Origin: Micrococcaceae bacterium
GTDB taxonomy: Bacteria > Actinomycetota > Actinomycetes > Actinomycetales > Micrococcaceae
Direction of reading: 5' to 3'
Length of the DNA: 11,979 nt
NCBI GenBank assembly: GCA_003486025.1
Contig: DNHA01000285.1
Coordinates: forward strand, 1-11,979
Shown: positions 5,977-11,979 of the stretch, one piece after another
Layout of the letters: each line of letters begins with the position of its first letter
How positions within the stretch are numbered: position 1 is the first letter of the stretch
The notes under the pieces: model-generated
What the model was told of the DNA's origin: nothing
The model's input: only the letters and a program-made list of their open reading frames with translations
Database searches by the model: none
Program-made: the position numbers and the translations under genes

Positions 5977-7149
5977 CTATTTCGGATCGTGATTCTTTTC
6001 GTCATTTGGCAGGATGCTCAGATAGCGCACGCCCGCCTCAAGCGGTCCGGCCTTGCCCGAATGATGCAGTATCAACGCGGTCAGCAACATGAGAACACAT
6101 AGCGTCCACCATTGAGCCCAGGCAGATAGGCCCGCTTGCAACAGCGGGAGTAAGAGCAAATGCCCAATGTATAACGTCAGTGGTGCCCGTCCGGCTGCTG
6201 CCAGCAGAGCTCCGGCGTACCCTAGGTGGGGAGTCACTAAGAGCAATATTGCCAACAGTGCCAGTGCGCATGCTGCGGCGTGAATTGTGAAGATCATCGA
6301 ACCCGAATGCGCGGTTGGCATCCAGATGTAGGTTGATTCGCTCAAAAAACGGTCAAGGTTCCCCGCCGGAGAGCGGCCGGTCACCATTGCGGTGAAAATC
6401 TGTGATCGTGGGATGCCGGCCACGGTCCCTACCGCGGTTATCCACGGCAAGATTTTGAGCCAGCCAATGAGCAGGCTCAATGCCGCGAGGACTACAGAGG
6501 CAGCGCCCATCCAAGCGACGGTTTTCTTCTGTGAAAGGGGTAGTTTTCCGACGGCAACCCCCAATAAGCCAAAACCAATCCAAATCAGCAACGGGTAATA
6601 GCCGGTAACCAGCAGATCAGCCAGAAGCAGACCGGGATGTGCGAAGTCTGTAAAAGTGGGGTTGTGCCCTAAAGATTGGGCGGCTTCAGCTGCGGCCAGC
6701 GGCCGCCATGCCAGCGGTGCGAGGACCAGCCAGAAGGCGGACACGGCCCATAGTGCCCGCGCAGGCAGATAGAGCGCTGGAATGAGCAGCAGAAATAGCA
6801 AGCCGTAGTGCACCAGAATGTTTGCGATCGATTCATTGACTGGGCCAATGAGTAAACCTAAGACCGCGATGACCAAGGCTCTGCGCACCAATACGCCTGC
6901 AGAAGCTTTCCGGGATAGCCCCTTGCGCTGTAAGGAACGGTCAAAAAGAGTTAGCGAAACGCCTGCCAGCACCATAAAGAGTACCGAAGCGCGGCCATTG
7001 GCGGTCGCTCCAGTGAAGGTCGGGGACAAGGCTCCGGAATCGTCGAGGGCAAAGAGATCAAAGATGTGGGCGGCGAACATTCCCAAGATCGCCAACGCGC
7101 GAGTGGCGTCTAATCCGGTTAGTCTGCGCGACTTCGTTTGCACGTGCAT
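5977..7149 (-). CDS. Polytopic membrane protein, DUF418/HGSNAT-like acyltransferase family
   Basis: The predicted protein of 390 residues has about ten hydrophobic helices. The N-terminus RLTGLDATRALAILGMFAAH (residues 9-28) is the hallmark of the heparan-alpha-glucosaminide N-acetyltransferase-like (YeiB/DUF1624) fold, with a conserved His28. It is followed by an FMVLAGVSL segment (58-66) and by ILVHYGLLF (111-119). The C-terminal DUF418 signature GRAPLTLY (320-327) and GPLE (368-371) is intact. Family members are thought to transfer acyl groups across the membrane to sugars or envelope components; the substrate here is unknown. The ATG at 7149 was taken; an in-frame GTG at 7143 is possible, and neither has a visible Shine-Dalgarno site. 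It is divergent from dapA with only 66 bases between the starts, so the two promoters must lie back to back. Confidence 0.88.
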   Translation of the reverse strand: MHVQTKSRRLTGLDATRALAILGMFAAHIFDLFALDDSGALSPTFTGATANGRASVLFMVLAGVSLTLFDRSLQRKGLSRKASAGVLVRRALVIAVLGLLIGPVNESIANILVHYGLLFLLLIPALYLPARALWAVSAFWLVLAPLAWRPLAAAEAAQSLGHNPTFTDFAHPGLLLADLLVTGYYPLLIWIGFGLLGVAVGKLPLSQKKTVAWMGAASVVLAALSLLIGWLKILPWITAVGTVAGIPRSQIFTAMVTGRSPAGNLDRFLSESTYIWMPTAHSGSMIFTIHAAACALALLAILLLVTPHLGYAGALLAAAGRAPLTLYIGHLLLLPLLQAGLSAWAQWWTLCVLMLLTALILHHSGKAGPLEAGVRYLSILPNDEKNHDPK

Positions 7150-7179
7150 AGACTTATCGCATCACGTAACTACATGAAT

Positions 7180-7209
7180 ATGCCATCGTGACACTTCCGC
7201 GTGTAGATT
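7180..7209 (+). promoter_or_regulatory. dapA promoter, predicted leaderless
   Basis: TAGATT at 7204-7209 ends six bases before the dapA ATG, and a weak -35 (ATGCCA, 7180-7185) lies 18 bp upstream. There is no Shine-Dalgarno site, so the transcript probably begins at the start codon. It overlaps the upstream region of the divergent acyltransferase gene. Confidence 0.5.
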
Positions 7210-7215
7210 TAAGCC

Positions 7216-8127
7216 ATGGCAACTAGCGAAATTGATAATCAGTCATTCCCCTTCGGCACCGTGCTGACCGCGATGGTCACCCCTTTCACCGAGGCAGGTG
7301 AGGTTGACTATGATGTCGCCGCGAAGCTGGCTATCAAACTCGTTGATGAAGGCTGTGACGGATTGGTAGTTACCGGCACCACCGGCGAGACTTCCACACT
7401 GACCGATGACGAGAACATTGAAATGTTCCGCACCGTCGTCAACGCCGTGGGAGACCGGGCAGCAGTACTTGCGGGGTCCACGACTAATGACACTCGCCAC
7501 TCTATTCGGCTGTCTTTGCGCGCCAAGGAAGCCGGAGTGCACGGCATCCTGATTACCGCCCCGTACTACAACAAGCCAAGCCAGGCCGGTGTTATCGCCC
7601 ATGTCAAGGCGATTGTCGAAGCAGTGGATCTTCCAGTAATGATGTATGACATTCCTGGACGTACCGGAATCGCGCTGAGCCCAGAAACTATCATTGAATT
7701 AGCGCAGATCCCGCAGGTGATCGCGCTCAAGGATGCCAAGGCCGACTACCAGTCGACCACCACCGTGTTGGCGAACACCGATTTGCACGTTTATTCAGGC
7801 GATGACGGGTTGACCTTGCCGCTTATGGCAGCAGGTGCCGTAGGAGTCGTTTCTGTGACGGCTCACGTTGCGGCGGCTAAATACCGTACGCTTGTTGATG
7901 CGATGCATGCTGGCGATTTGGCCACGGCACGCGCTACACACTTCGAGCTGGATCCGATCCAGCGCGGCATCATGGGCCACATTCAGGGCGCAGTTGCTGC
8001 AAAATATGGACTTCACTGGCAGGGTGTCCTGCCGAACACCGTCGTTCGATTGCCACTACTGGCACCATCGGACGCAGAACTCGATGCCATCCGCGCGGAT
8101 CTACGTGAAGGCGGATGGGATCTTTAA
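7216..8127 (+). CDS. dapA: 4-hydroxy-tetrahydrodipicolinate synthase
   Basis: The predicted protein of 303 residues is a typical DapA of the class I aldolase TIM-barrel family. It condenses pyruvate and L-aspartate 4-semialdehyde, the committed step of diaminopimelate and lysine synthesis. The pyruvate-binding motif GTTGE is at 54-58, the YYNKPSQ segment at 117-123, the catalytic Tyr144 is in MMYDIPGRTG, and the Schiff-base Lys172 is in ALKDAK. The GRTG arginine (149) is also present. The ATG at 7216 is chosen because the N-terminus matches the family and a -10 box lies just upstream. rnj starts 19 bases after the stop codon, so the two genes are probably co-transcribed, an arrangement also known in Mycobacterium. 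Confidence 0.97.
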   Translation: MATSEIDNQSFPFGTVLTAMVTPFTEAGEVDYDVAAKLAIKLVDEGCDGLVVTGTTGETSTLTDDENIEMFRTVVNAVGDRAAVLAGSTTNDTRHSIRLSLRAKEAGVHGILITAPYYNKPSQAGVIAHVKAIVEAVDLPVMMYDIPGRTGIALSPETIIELAQIPQVIALKDAKADYQSTTTVLANTDLHVYSGDDGLTLPLMAAGAVGVVSVTAHVAAAKYRTLVDAMHAGDLATARATHFELDPIQRGIMGHIQGAVAAKYGLHWQGVLPNTVVRLPLLAPSDAELDAIRADLREGGWDL

Positions 8128-8146
8128 CGAAAGGGCTTAACCGCTT

Positions 8147-9853
8147 ATGACTGAAAGTTCGGTAGGCAAGGCCGATACTGCGCGTATGCAGAAACCAGCC
8201 AAGCTGAAGAAGGGGACTTTACGTACCGTTCCGCTGGGCGGATTGGGCGAAGTTGGCCGCAATATGACCGTCTTCGAGATCAACGGCAAGCTTTTGATCA
8301 TCGACTGCGGCGTGCTCTTCCCTGAAGAGCACCAGCCAGGCGTGGATTTGATCCTGCCTGACTTCTCCTACATCAAGGATCGCCTAGAGGACATCGTTGG
8401 TGTGGTGCTGACTCACGGTCACGAAGACCACATTGGCGCCGTTCCGTACTTGTTGCGTCTGCGCGAAGATATCCCGCTGTACGGTTCGAAGCTGACCCTG
8501 GCCTTCATCGAAGCCAAACTGGCCGAACACCGTATCAAGGCGATCACCAACGTCGTTGCCGAGAACGAGATCGCCCAGATCAGTGAATTTGAATGCGAAT
8601 TCGTCGCCGTGAACCACTCGATCCCTGACGCGCTGGCAGTGTTTGTCCGTACCGAAGCCGGTACCGTACTGCACACCGGTGACTTCAAAATGGATCAGTT
8701 GCCACTGGATGGTCGCATCACCGACCTGCGCCACTTCGCCAAGCTGGGCGAAGAAGGTGTGGACTTGTTCCTCACCGACTCCACCAACGCCGAGGTCCCG
8801 GGATTCACCGTGGCCGAACGCGAAATTGGTCCGGTGCTGGAAGCGAAGTTCGCTCGTGCCCGTCGCCGTATTATCGTGGCCTCGTTCTCCTCGCACGTTC
8901 ACCGCGTGCAGCAGGTGCTCGATGCCGCAGCGATGCACGGCCGCAAGGTCGCGTTCATTGGCCGTTCGATGGTACGCAATATGGGTATCGCCGAGCGCCT
9001 GGGCTACTTGCACATCCCACAGGGTGTCGTTGTGGATCTCAAGCAAATCGACCAGTTGCCTGACGACAAGGTTGTGCTGATGTCCACTGGTTCGCAGGGC
9101 GAGCCCATGGCAGCACTGTCCCGCATGGCCAACGGTGAGCACAAGGTTCAGATCAACCCGGGTGACACCGTCATTCTGGCTTCTAGCCTTATCCCAGGTA
9201 ACGAGAACGCAGTCTTCCGTGTGATCAATGGCCTGATGCGTTTGGGCGCAGAGGTCATCCACAAGGGCATGGCCAAGGTCCACGTCTCCGGACACGCCTC
9301 GGCCGGCGAGCTGCTGTACTGCTACAACATCGTCCGTCCGAAGAACGTGCTCCCAGTACACGGCGAAACCCGTCACCTGATCGCCAACGGCCGTCTGGCA
9401 GCGCTATCCGGTGTTCCTGAAGAGAACGTCATCCTGGCCGAAGACGGTTCGGTCATCGACCTCAAGGGCGGCGTAGCTGAACTTGTTGGCCAGGTTGAAT
9501 GCGGTTACGTCTATGTTGATGGTTCCAAGGTTGGCACCATTACCGACGAAGACCTCAAAGACCGTGTCACCTTGGGTGAAGAAGGTTTCATCTCGGTTAT
9601 CACCGTAATCAACCGCCAGAACGGCACCCTGATCTCCGGACCGGATATCCACGCTCGCGGCGTTGCCGAGGACGATGCGGTATTCAACGAGATCAAGCCA
9701 AAGATCGCAGCAGCAATCTTGGAGGCAGTGGCGAACAACCCGAACCACTCCACCCACCAGCTGCAGCAGATTGTCCGCCGCGTTATCGGGTCGTGGGTGT
9801 CGCGCAAGCTGCGCCGCCGTCCGATGATCGTGCCGGTAGTGCTCGAAGCCTAA
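8147..9853 (+). CDS. rnj: Ribonuclease J
   Basis: The predicted protein of 568 residues has the size and domain order of RNase J: a metallo-beta-lactamase core, an inserted beta-CASP domain and a C-terminal domain. It matures and degrades RNA in the cytoplasm with 5'-3' exonuclease and endonuclease activity. The metal motif HGHEDH is at 90-95, with further ligands expected at His157 (VNHS) and Asp179 (HTGDF). The beta-CASP part shows TDSTNAE (210-216), SFSSHVHR (246-253) and STGSQGEP (313-320), and HVSGHAS (379-385) and PVHGE (403-407) follow. The ATG at 8147 has AAAGGG 11 bases upstream, a little distant; a later in-frame ATG (codon 14) has no better site. The N-terminal extension of about 20 basic residues before the core is usual in actinobacteria. 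A long frame antisense to this gene is only a shadow. Confidence 0.97.
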   Translation: MTESSVGKADTARMQKPAKLKKGTLRTVPLGGLGEVGRNMTVFEINGKLLIIDCGVLFPEEHQPGVDLILPDFSYIKDRLEDIVGVVLTHGHEDHIGAVPYLLRLREDIPLYGSKLTLAFIEAKLAEHRIKAITNVVAENEIAQISEFECEFVAVNHSIPDALAVFVRTEAGTVLHTGDFKMDQLPLDGRITDLRHFAKLGEEGVDLFLTDSTNAEVPGFTVAEREIGPVLEAKFARARRRIIVASFSSHVHRVQQVLDAAAMHGRKVAFIGRSMVRNMGIAERLGYLHIPQGVVVDLKQIDQLPDDKVVLMSTGSQGEPMAALSRMANGEHKVQINPGDTVILASSLIPGNENAVFRVINGLMRLGAEVIHKGMAKVHVSGHASAGELLYCYNIVRPKNVLPVHGETRHLIANGRLAALSGVPEENVILAEDGSVIDLKGGVAELVGQVECGYVYVDGSKVGTITDEDLKDRVTLGEEGFISVITVINRQNGTLISGPDIHARGVAEDDAVFNEIKPKIAAAILEAVANNPNHSTHQLQQIVRRVIGSWVSRKLRRRPMIVPVVLEA

Positions 9854-9866
9854 AGAACAAAATAAT

Positions 9867-9900
9867 TAATGCCTCAAACCGTTTCTGGTTTGAGGCATTA
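9867..9900 (+). terminator. Perfect stem-loop after rnj
   Basis: TAATGCCTCAAACC (9867-9880) pairs perfectly with 9887-9900 (14 bp) around the 6-nt loop GTTTCT. It lies 13 bases after the rnj stop codon. On the plus strand the tail (CTTATATC) is poor in U, while on the minus strand a U-rich tail follows, so it may act mainly against antisense transcripts or in both directions. Confidence 0.75.
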
Positions 9901-9927
9901 CTTATATCAGCGGAAGTATCTCGGGCT

Positions 9928-9933
9928 TATGAT
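9928..9933 (+). promoter_or_regulatory. -10 element predicting a leaderless mRNA for the first four-helix protein
   Basis: TATGAT, a near-consensus -10 box, ends six bases before the ATG at 9940. No Shine-Dalgarno site is seen and no clear -35 box is present. Confidence 0.5.
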
Positions 9934-9939
9934 GTGGTC

Positions 9940-10470
9940 ATGGGAAAGATTCCGGCGCAGAGTTCAAATAGGTTGCTGCTCCCGATGGGAGCACTGGCTC
10001 TGGTCGCGGGCGTGGCCTGCGGTCTACTCGCGGTACTGCTGATGTGGTTTTCGTCGCGCGATGAAGCGGTCATCGAGCCGGACACCGTCTCAGCGACGGG
10101 CGGATTTTGGCTCGAATATGGAGCATTTGCAGTTAATGCGGCACTCATCGGTGGGGGAGTCGCATTATTTCCGGGACTGGGTGCTTTTGCTGCGCTCTTC
10201 ATTCAAGAGCTCAATAAACCGGATGCCTCGGGGCAGCGTCAAGCGCTGTGGGCCGGCGGGGGAGCTGGCATTGGTTCACTGCTACCCGCGATGGTTCTAC
10301 TCGTTTTTTCTCTCTCCGATCCATTGGACCGCAGCGTTTTGTATGTGGCCGCAGGTTTTGTTTTTCTCTGTTTTGCGCTGACTTACGTGCTGATGCATGC
10401 GTTGCTGGGCTATCTGCAACGAAGAGATCACCGAACTGTCAAGAACAGTTTGCAGTCTCAGATCTCCTAA
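9940..10470 (+). CDS. Four-helix membrane protein, function unknown (paralogue of the next gene)
   Basis: The predicted protein of 176 residues has four hydrophobic helices at about 11-36, 62-89, 103-125 and 132-158, with a short extracytoplasmic-type loop after helix 1 and a basic C-terminal tail. Helix 2 carries the motif NAALIGGGVALFP (66-78), and helix 3 starts with a glycine-rich stretch. The frame runs back into rnj to 9793, but the ATG at 9940 is chosen because it follows the rnj hairpin, has a -10 box six bases upstream and gives a compact membrane protein. Over residues 66-115 it aligns without gaps to the next gene's product, with 22 of 50 identical positions, so the two arose by duplication. 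Function and family are not recognised; Gly-rich helices and small size would fit a membrane-complex subunit, but that is only a guess. Confidence 0.75.
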   Translation: MGKIPAQSSNRLLLPMGALALVAGVACGLLAVLLMWFSSRDEAVIEPDTVSATGGFWLEYGAFAVNAALIGGGVALFPGLGAFAALFIQELNKPDASGQRQALWAGGGAGIGSLLPAMVLLVFSLSDPLDRSVLYVAAGFVFLCFALTYVLMHALLGYLQRRDHRTVKNSLQSQIS

Positions 10471-10515
10471 TTTGTGGAACCATTTTTCATGGATATCACT
10501 GCATCGTATTAAATA

Positions 10516-10545
10516 TCGACAAGTCAACTCGGCCTCGCATACGAT
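10516..10545 (+). promoter_or_regulatory. Promoter of the second four-helix protein, predicted leaderless
   Basis: TCGACA (10516-10521) lies 18 bp before TACGAT (10540-10545), which ends six bases before the ATG at 10552. There is no Shine-Dalgarno site, so transcription probably starts at the start codon. Confidence 0.6.
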
Positions 10546-10551
10546 CAACTC

Positions 10552-11034
10552 ATGGCAAACTCTGCAAAACAAGCCAATGACTCGTTTACGTTATCGATCT
10601 TTGGTGTGGCGCTAGTACTGGGGGCGCTATTCGGCGCTGTGCTGAGCACAGTCATTTTCTGGCCTGTGCTAACCCACGGGTCTCCAAATATGTCGGGCAA
10701 TTCTATCGGCGGACTTTTGCTTGCGGCGATCAACGGTGCCTGGATCGGTGGTGTCATTGCAATCTTCCCAGCCACCGGTGCGGTGATTGGCTTAGCAATC
10801 GGTGAAAGGAAGAACGCCAGCGCTTCCGCAAGCCAACAGGCCAAGATCGGTGCCACCGGGGCGCTGGCTGGCGGGCTATTGATCGTCTTGGGGGTGTCCA
10901 TGATTCTTTATATGAGCCTTGGAGCAGCTCTTTTTCTTGCCGCCGGCGTCATTTTTCTCGGACTGTGCTTCGCCGCTGCATGGATGACTATTGGTTCGTT
11001 AGGACATCGCCGAGAGGCATCGAGGAACTCGTAG
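10552..11034 (+). CDS. Four-helix membrane protein, function unknown (paralogue of the previous gene)
   Basis: The predicted protein of 160 residues has helices at about 13-38, 58-84, 99-120 and 122-148 and a basic C-terminus (HRREASR). Helix 2 contains NGAWIGGVIAIFP (61-73), matching the preceding protein at N, A, I, GG, A and FP, and the similarity continues through the cytoplasmic-type loop (SASQQA) into helix 3. Helix 3 and its approach are rich in Gly and Ala. The start ATG is supported by a promoter that ends six bases upstream. The two genes are separated by 81 bases with an own promoter for the second, so they are not obligatorily co-transcribed. No enzymatic residues or known family are recognised. 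Confidence 0.8.
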   Translation: MANSAKQANDSFTLSIFGVALVLGALFGAVLSTVIFWPVLTHGSPNMSGNSIGGLLLAAINGAWIGGVIAIFPATGAVIGLAIGERKNASASASQQAKIGATGALAGGLLIVLGVSMILYMSLGAALFLAAGVIFLGLCFAAAWMTIGSLGHRREASRNS

Positions 11035-11159
11035 CTGAAAATCTGCCGACGTACTAGCAAGGGGCGCAGGCTACGACAACTGAAAGCTTCAAAAATCGGT
11101 TCGCCTGAATCCATTCCGCCCGGCGATTCTCTGATTGGTTTGAACGGTCTTTAACAAGA

Positions 11160-11660
11160 ATGAACAATATGGTTGGCAAGAAAAAAGCGCTGCGCTCAGC
11201 AAGAACTTCGTGGCAGGTGCTTCCCCTGATCTCCAGCCTTGTCTGGCTGATCTTGTTGCTCGTAGTGGACCCAATATTGGTTAACGCACCGTGGTGGAGT
11301 TACCTTGACTTCGGCTTTTGGTTTGCTCTGGCCTTGCCACTTATTCCCTGGCTCGGAATCGCAAGTCTCATGGCAATCCTGAGTGCAGCCGTCTCTTCCC
11401 GGCTAAGTAGATCGCTGCTTAGCCTGACCGCTTTAGCGATGGGAATTATCCCCGGCAGCGTCTGGACATTGCTTTTAGGTGACGTTTTTGAAGGGGCAAG
11501 TTCTTTGCCGCTCACCCTCAATGTCTCCCTCATAGCCGGATCAATAGCGGTACCCCTATCGTTGATCGTGCTCGCAAGGACAGTGGTGGCCCGACGAAGG
11601 AAGGCTCGGGTTCGAATGAGTGCATTTGATACTGGGTTTGAAGGTCGACCAGAGCAATAA
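11160..11660 (+). CDS. Four-helix membrane protein, function unknown
   Basis: The predicted protein of 166 residues has a basic N-terminus (KKKALRSAR), four hydrophobic segments (about 20-41, 51-80, 86-107 and 117-141) and a basic C-terminal tail (ARRRKARVR). This puts both ends in the cytoplasm by the positive-inside rule. Topology and size resemble the two preceding proteins, and an LIPWLG segment in helix 2 recalls their LFPGLG/IFPATG motif, but the sequence similarity is too low to claim homology. No Shine-Dalgarno site or convincing promoter was found; the first ATG is used, and an in-frame ATG at 11169 is possible. It lies 125 bases after the second paralogue on the same strand. Confidence 0.65.
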   Translation: MNNMVGKKKALRSARTSWQVLPLISSLVWLILLLVVDPILVNAPWWSYLDFGFWFALALPLIPWLGIASLMAILSAAVSSRLSRSLLSLTALAMGIIPGSVWTLLLGDVFEGASSLPLTLNVSLIAGSIAVPLSLIVLARTVVARRRKARVRMSAFDTGFEGRPEQ

Positions 11661-11979
11661 AGTATGCGGGATAAATCCCTCCCCGCTGTTATTCAAGTGA
11701 CAGAGCGTAGACGGCCTAGACAGGAGGTTCTGCAGTTCCTGCCCGTCTCGAAAATATTCCGGCTAGACCTCGCACATCCAAATTTGCGCGAGTACCACTG
11801 AATCCCAAGCGTGGGGAACTCGCTAACAATCACGCGTTTAGCCTGAGCCAAGGGCATTCCAAATATGGCTGTCATCATCAACGCCGATGCTGCTAATTTG
11901 GCGGGATCGGCGACGTCGTCCTCCCAGATGCTTTTGAATGAAGCGCCGTTCTACCGCTGGCCTGTATGGATCTAGTGTG
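11661..11979. other. Right-edge region without a confident gene, possible broken minus-strand frame
   Basis: A weak hairpin (GCGGG at 11666-11670 with CCCGC at 11682-11686) follows the last gene and may be a terminator. A second imperfect stem-loop pairs 11709-11714 with 11743-11748 and 11721-11725 with 11737-11741. On the minus strand a reading frame entering from the right edge (TLDPYRPAVERRFIQ) would join, by a one-base change at the TTTT run 11932-11935, to a protein-like segment (SIWEDDVADPAKLAASALMM and onward to EFPTLG, near 11825). After that the frame degenerates. This could be the end of a damaged or mis-sequenced gene; no product is assigned. Confidence 0.3.

Noticed and set aside
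8384..9376. A 330-codon frame antisense to rnj
   Set aside because: It is a shadow of rnj caused by its codon bias; rnj has all RNase J motifs intact.
9793..9939. Longer start for the first four-helix protein, overlapping the end of rnj
   Set aside because: The extension is read through the rnj hairpin and has no start signals; the ATG at 9940 has a -10 box directly before it.
1..11979. Mobile elements, CRISPR arrays or long direct repeats
   Set aside because: No transposase, integrase, terminal inverted repeats or regularly spaced repeats were seen.

Overview
The window looks like the chromosome of an actinobacterium of the Micrococcaceae, an Arthrobacter or Glutamicibacter type. The evidence is the conserved order of M16 peptidase, dapB, dapA and RNase J, the moderately high GC content, and several genes with no Shine-Dalgarno site but a -10 box directly in front of the start codon. 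The genus is inferred from family knowledge, not from a database search. No insertion sequence, CRISPR array, tRNA, rRNA or phage gene is visible.

Layout, left to right. Positions 1-801 hold the terminator hairpin of an upstream gene (53-89), a small, very proline-rich acidic protein (263-481), and about 320 bases without a gene that contain a strong stem-loop (627-677). The M16 zinc peptidase gene (802-2172, pepR-like) follows and ends in a U-tailed terminator. Two minus-strand genes come next: a lipoprotein (3095-3508) and an alpha/beta hydrolase (2258-3022). dapB (3708-4466) overlaps by 4 bases a small membrane-anchored TPR protein (4463-4927), and a perfect-stem terminator closes that unit. 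Two more minus-strand genes follow: a larger lipoprotein (5012-5899) and a DUF418/HGSNAT-like polytopic membrane acyltransferase (5977-7149). dapA (7216-8127) is divergent from the acyltransferase and is followed 19 bases later by rnj (8147-9853). After the rnj hairpin there are three small four-helix membrane proteins (9940-10470, 10552-11034, 11160-11660); the first two are clear paralogues. The last 319 bases hold no confident gene, only a possible broken minus-strand reading frame at the right edge.

How the genes work together. DapA condenses pyruvate with aspartate semialdehyde, and DapB reduces the product, giving consecutive steps of the diaminopimelate/lysine pathway that supplies peptidoglycan. 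RNase J (mRNA and rRNA maturation and decay) and the M16 peptidase are housekeeping neighbours of these genes in actinobacteria. The minus-strand genes look like accessory material placed between core plus-strand blocks.

No defence, secretion or biosynthetic system that I would call new is convincingly present. The most interesting signals are the repeated leaderless-promoter layout, the tandem four-helix membrane protein family downstream of rnj, and the lysine- and arginine-free proline-rich small protein.
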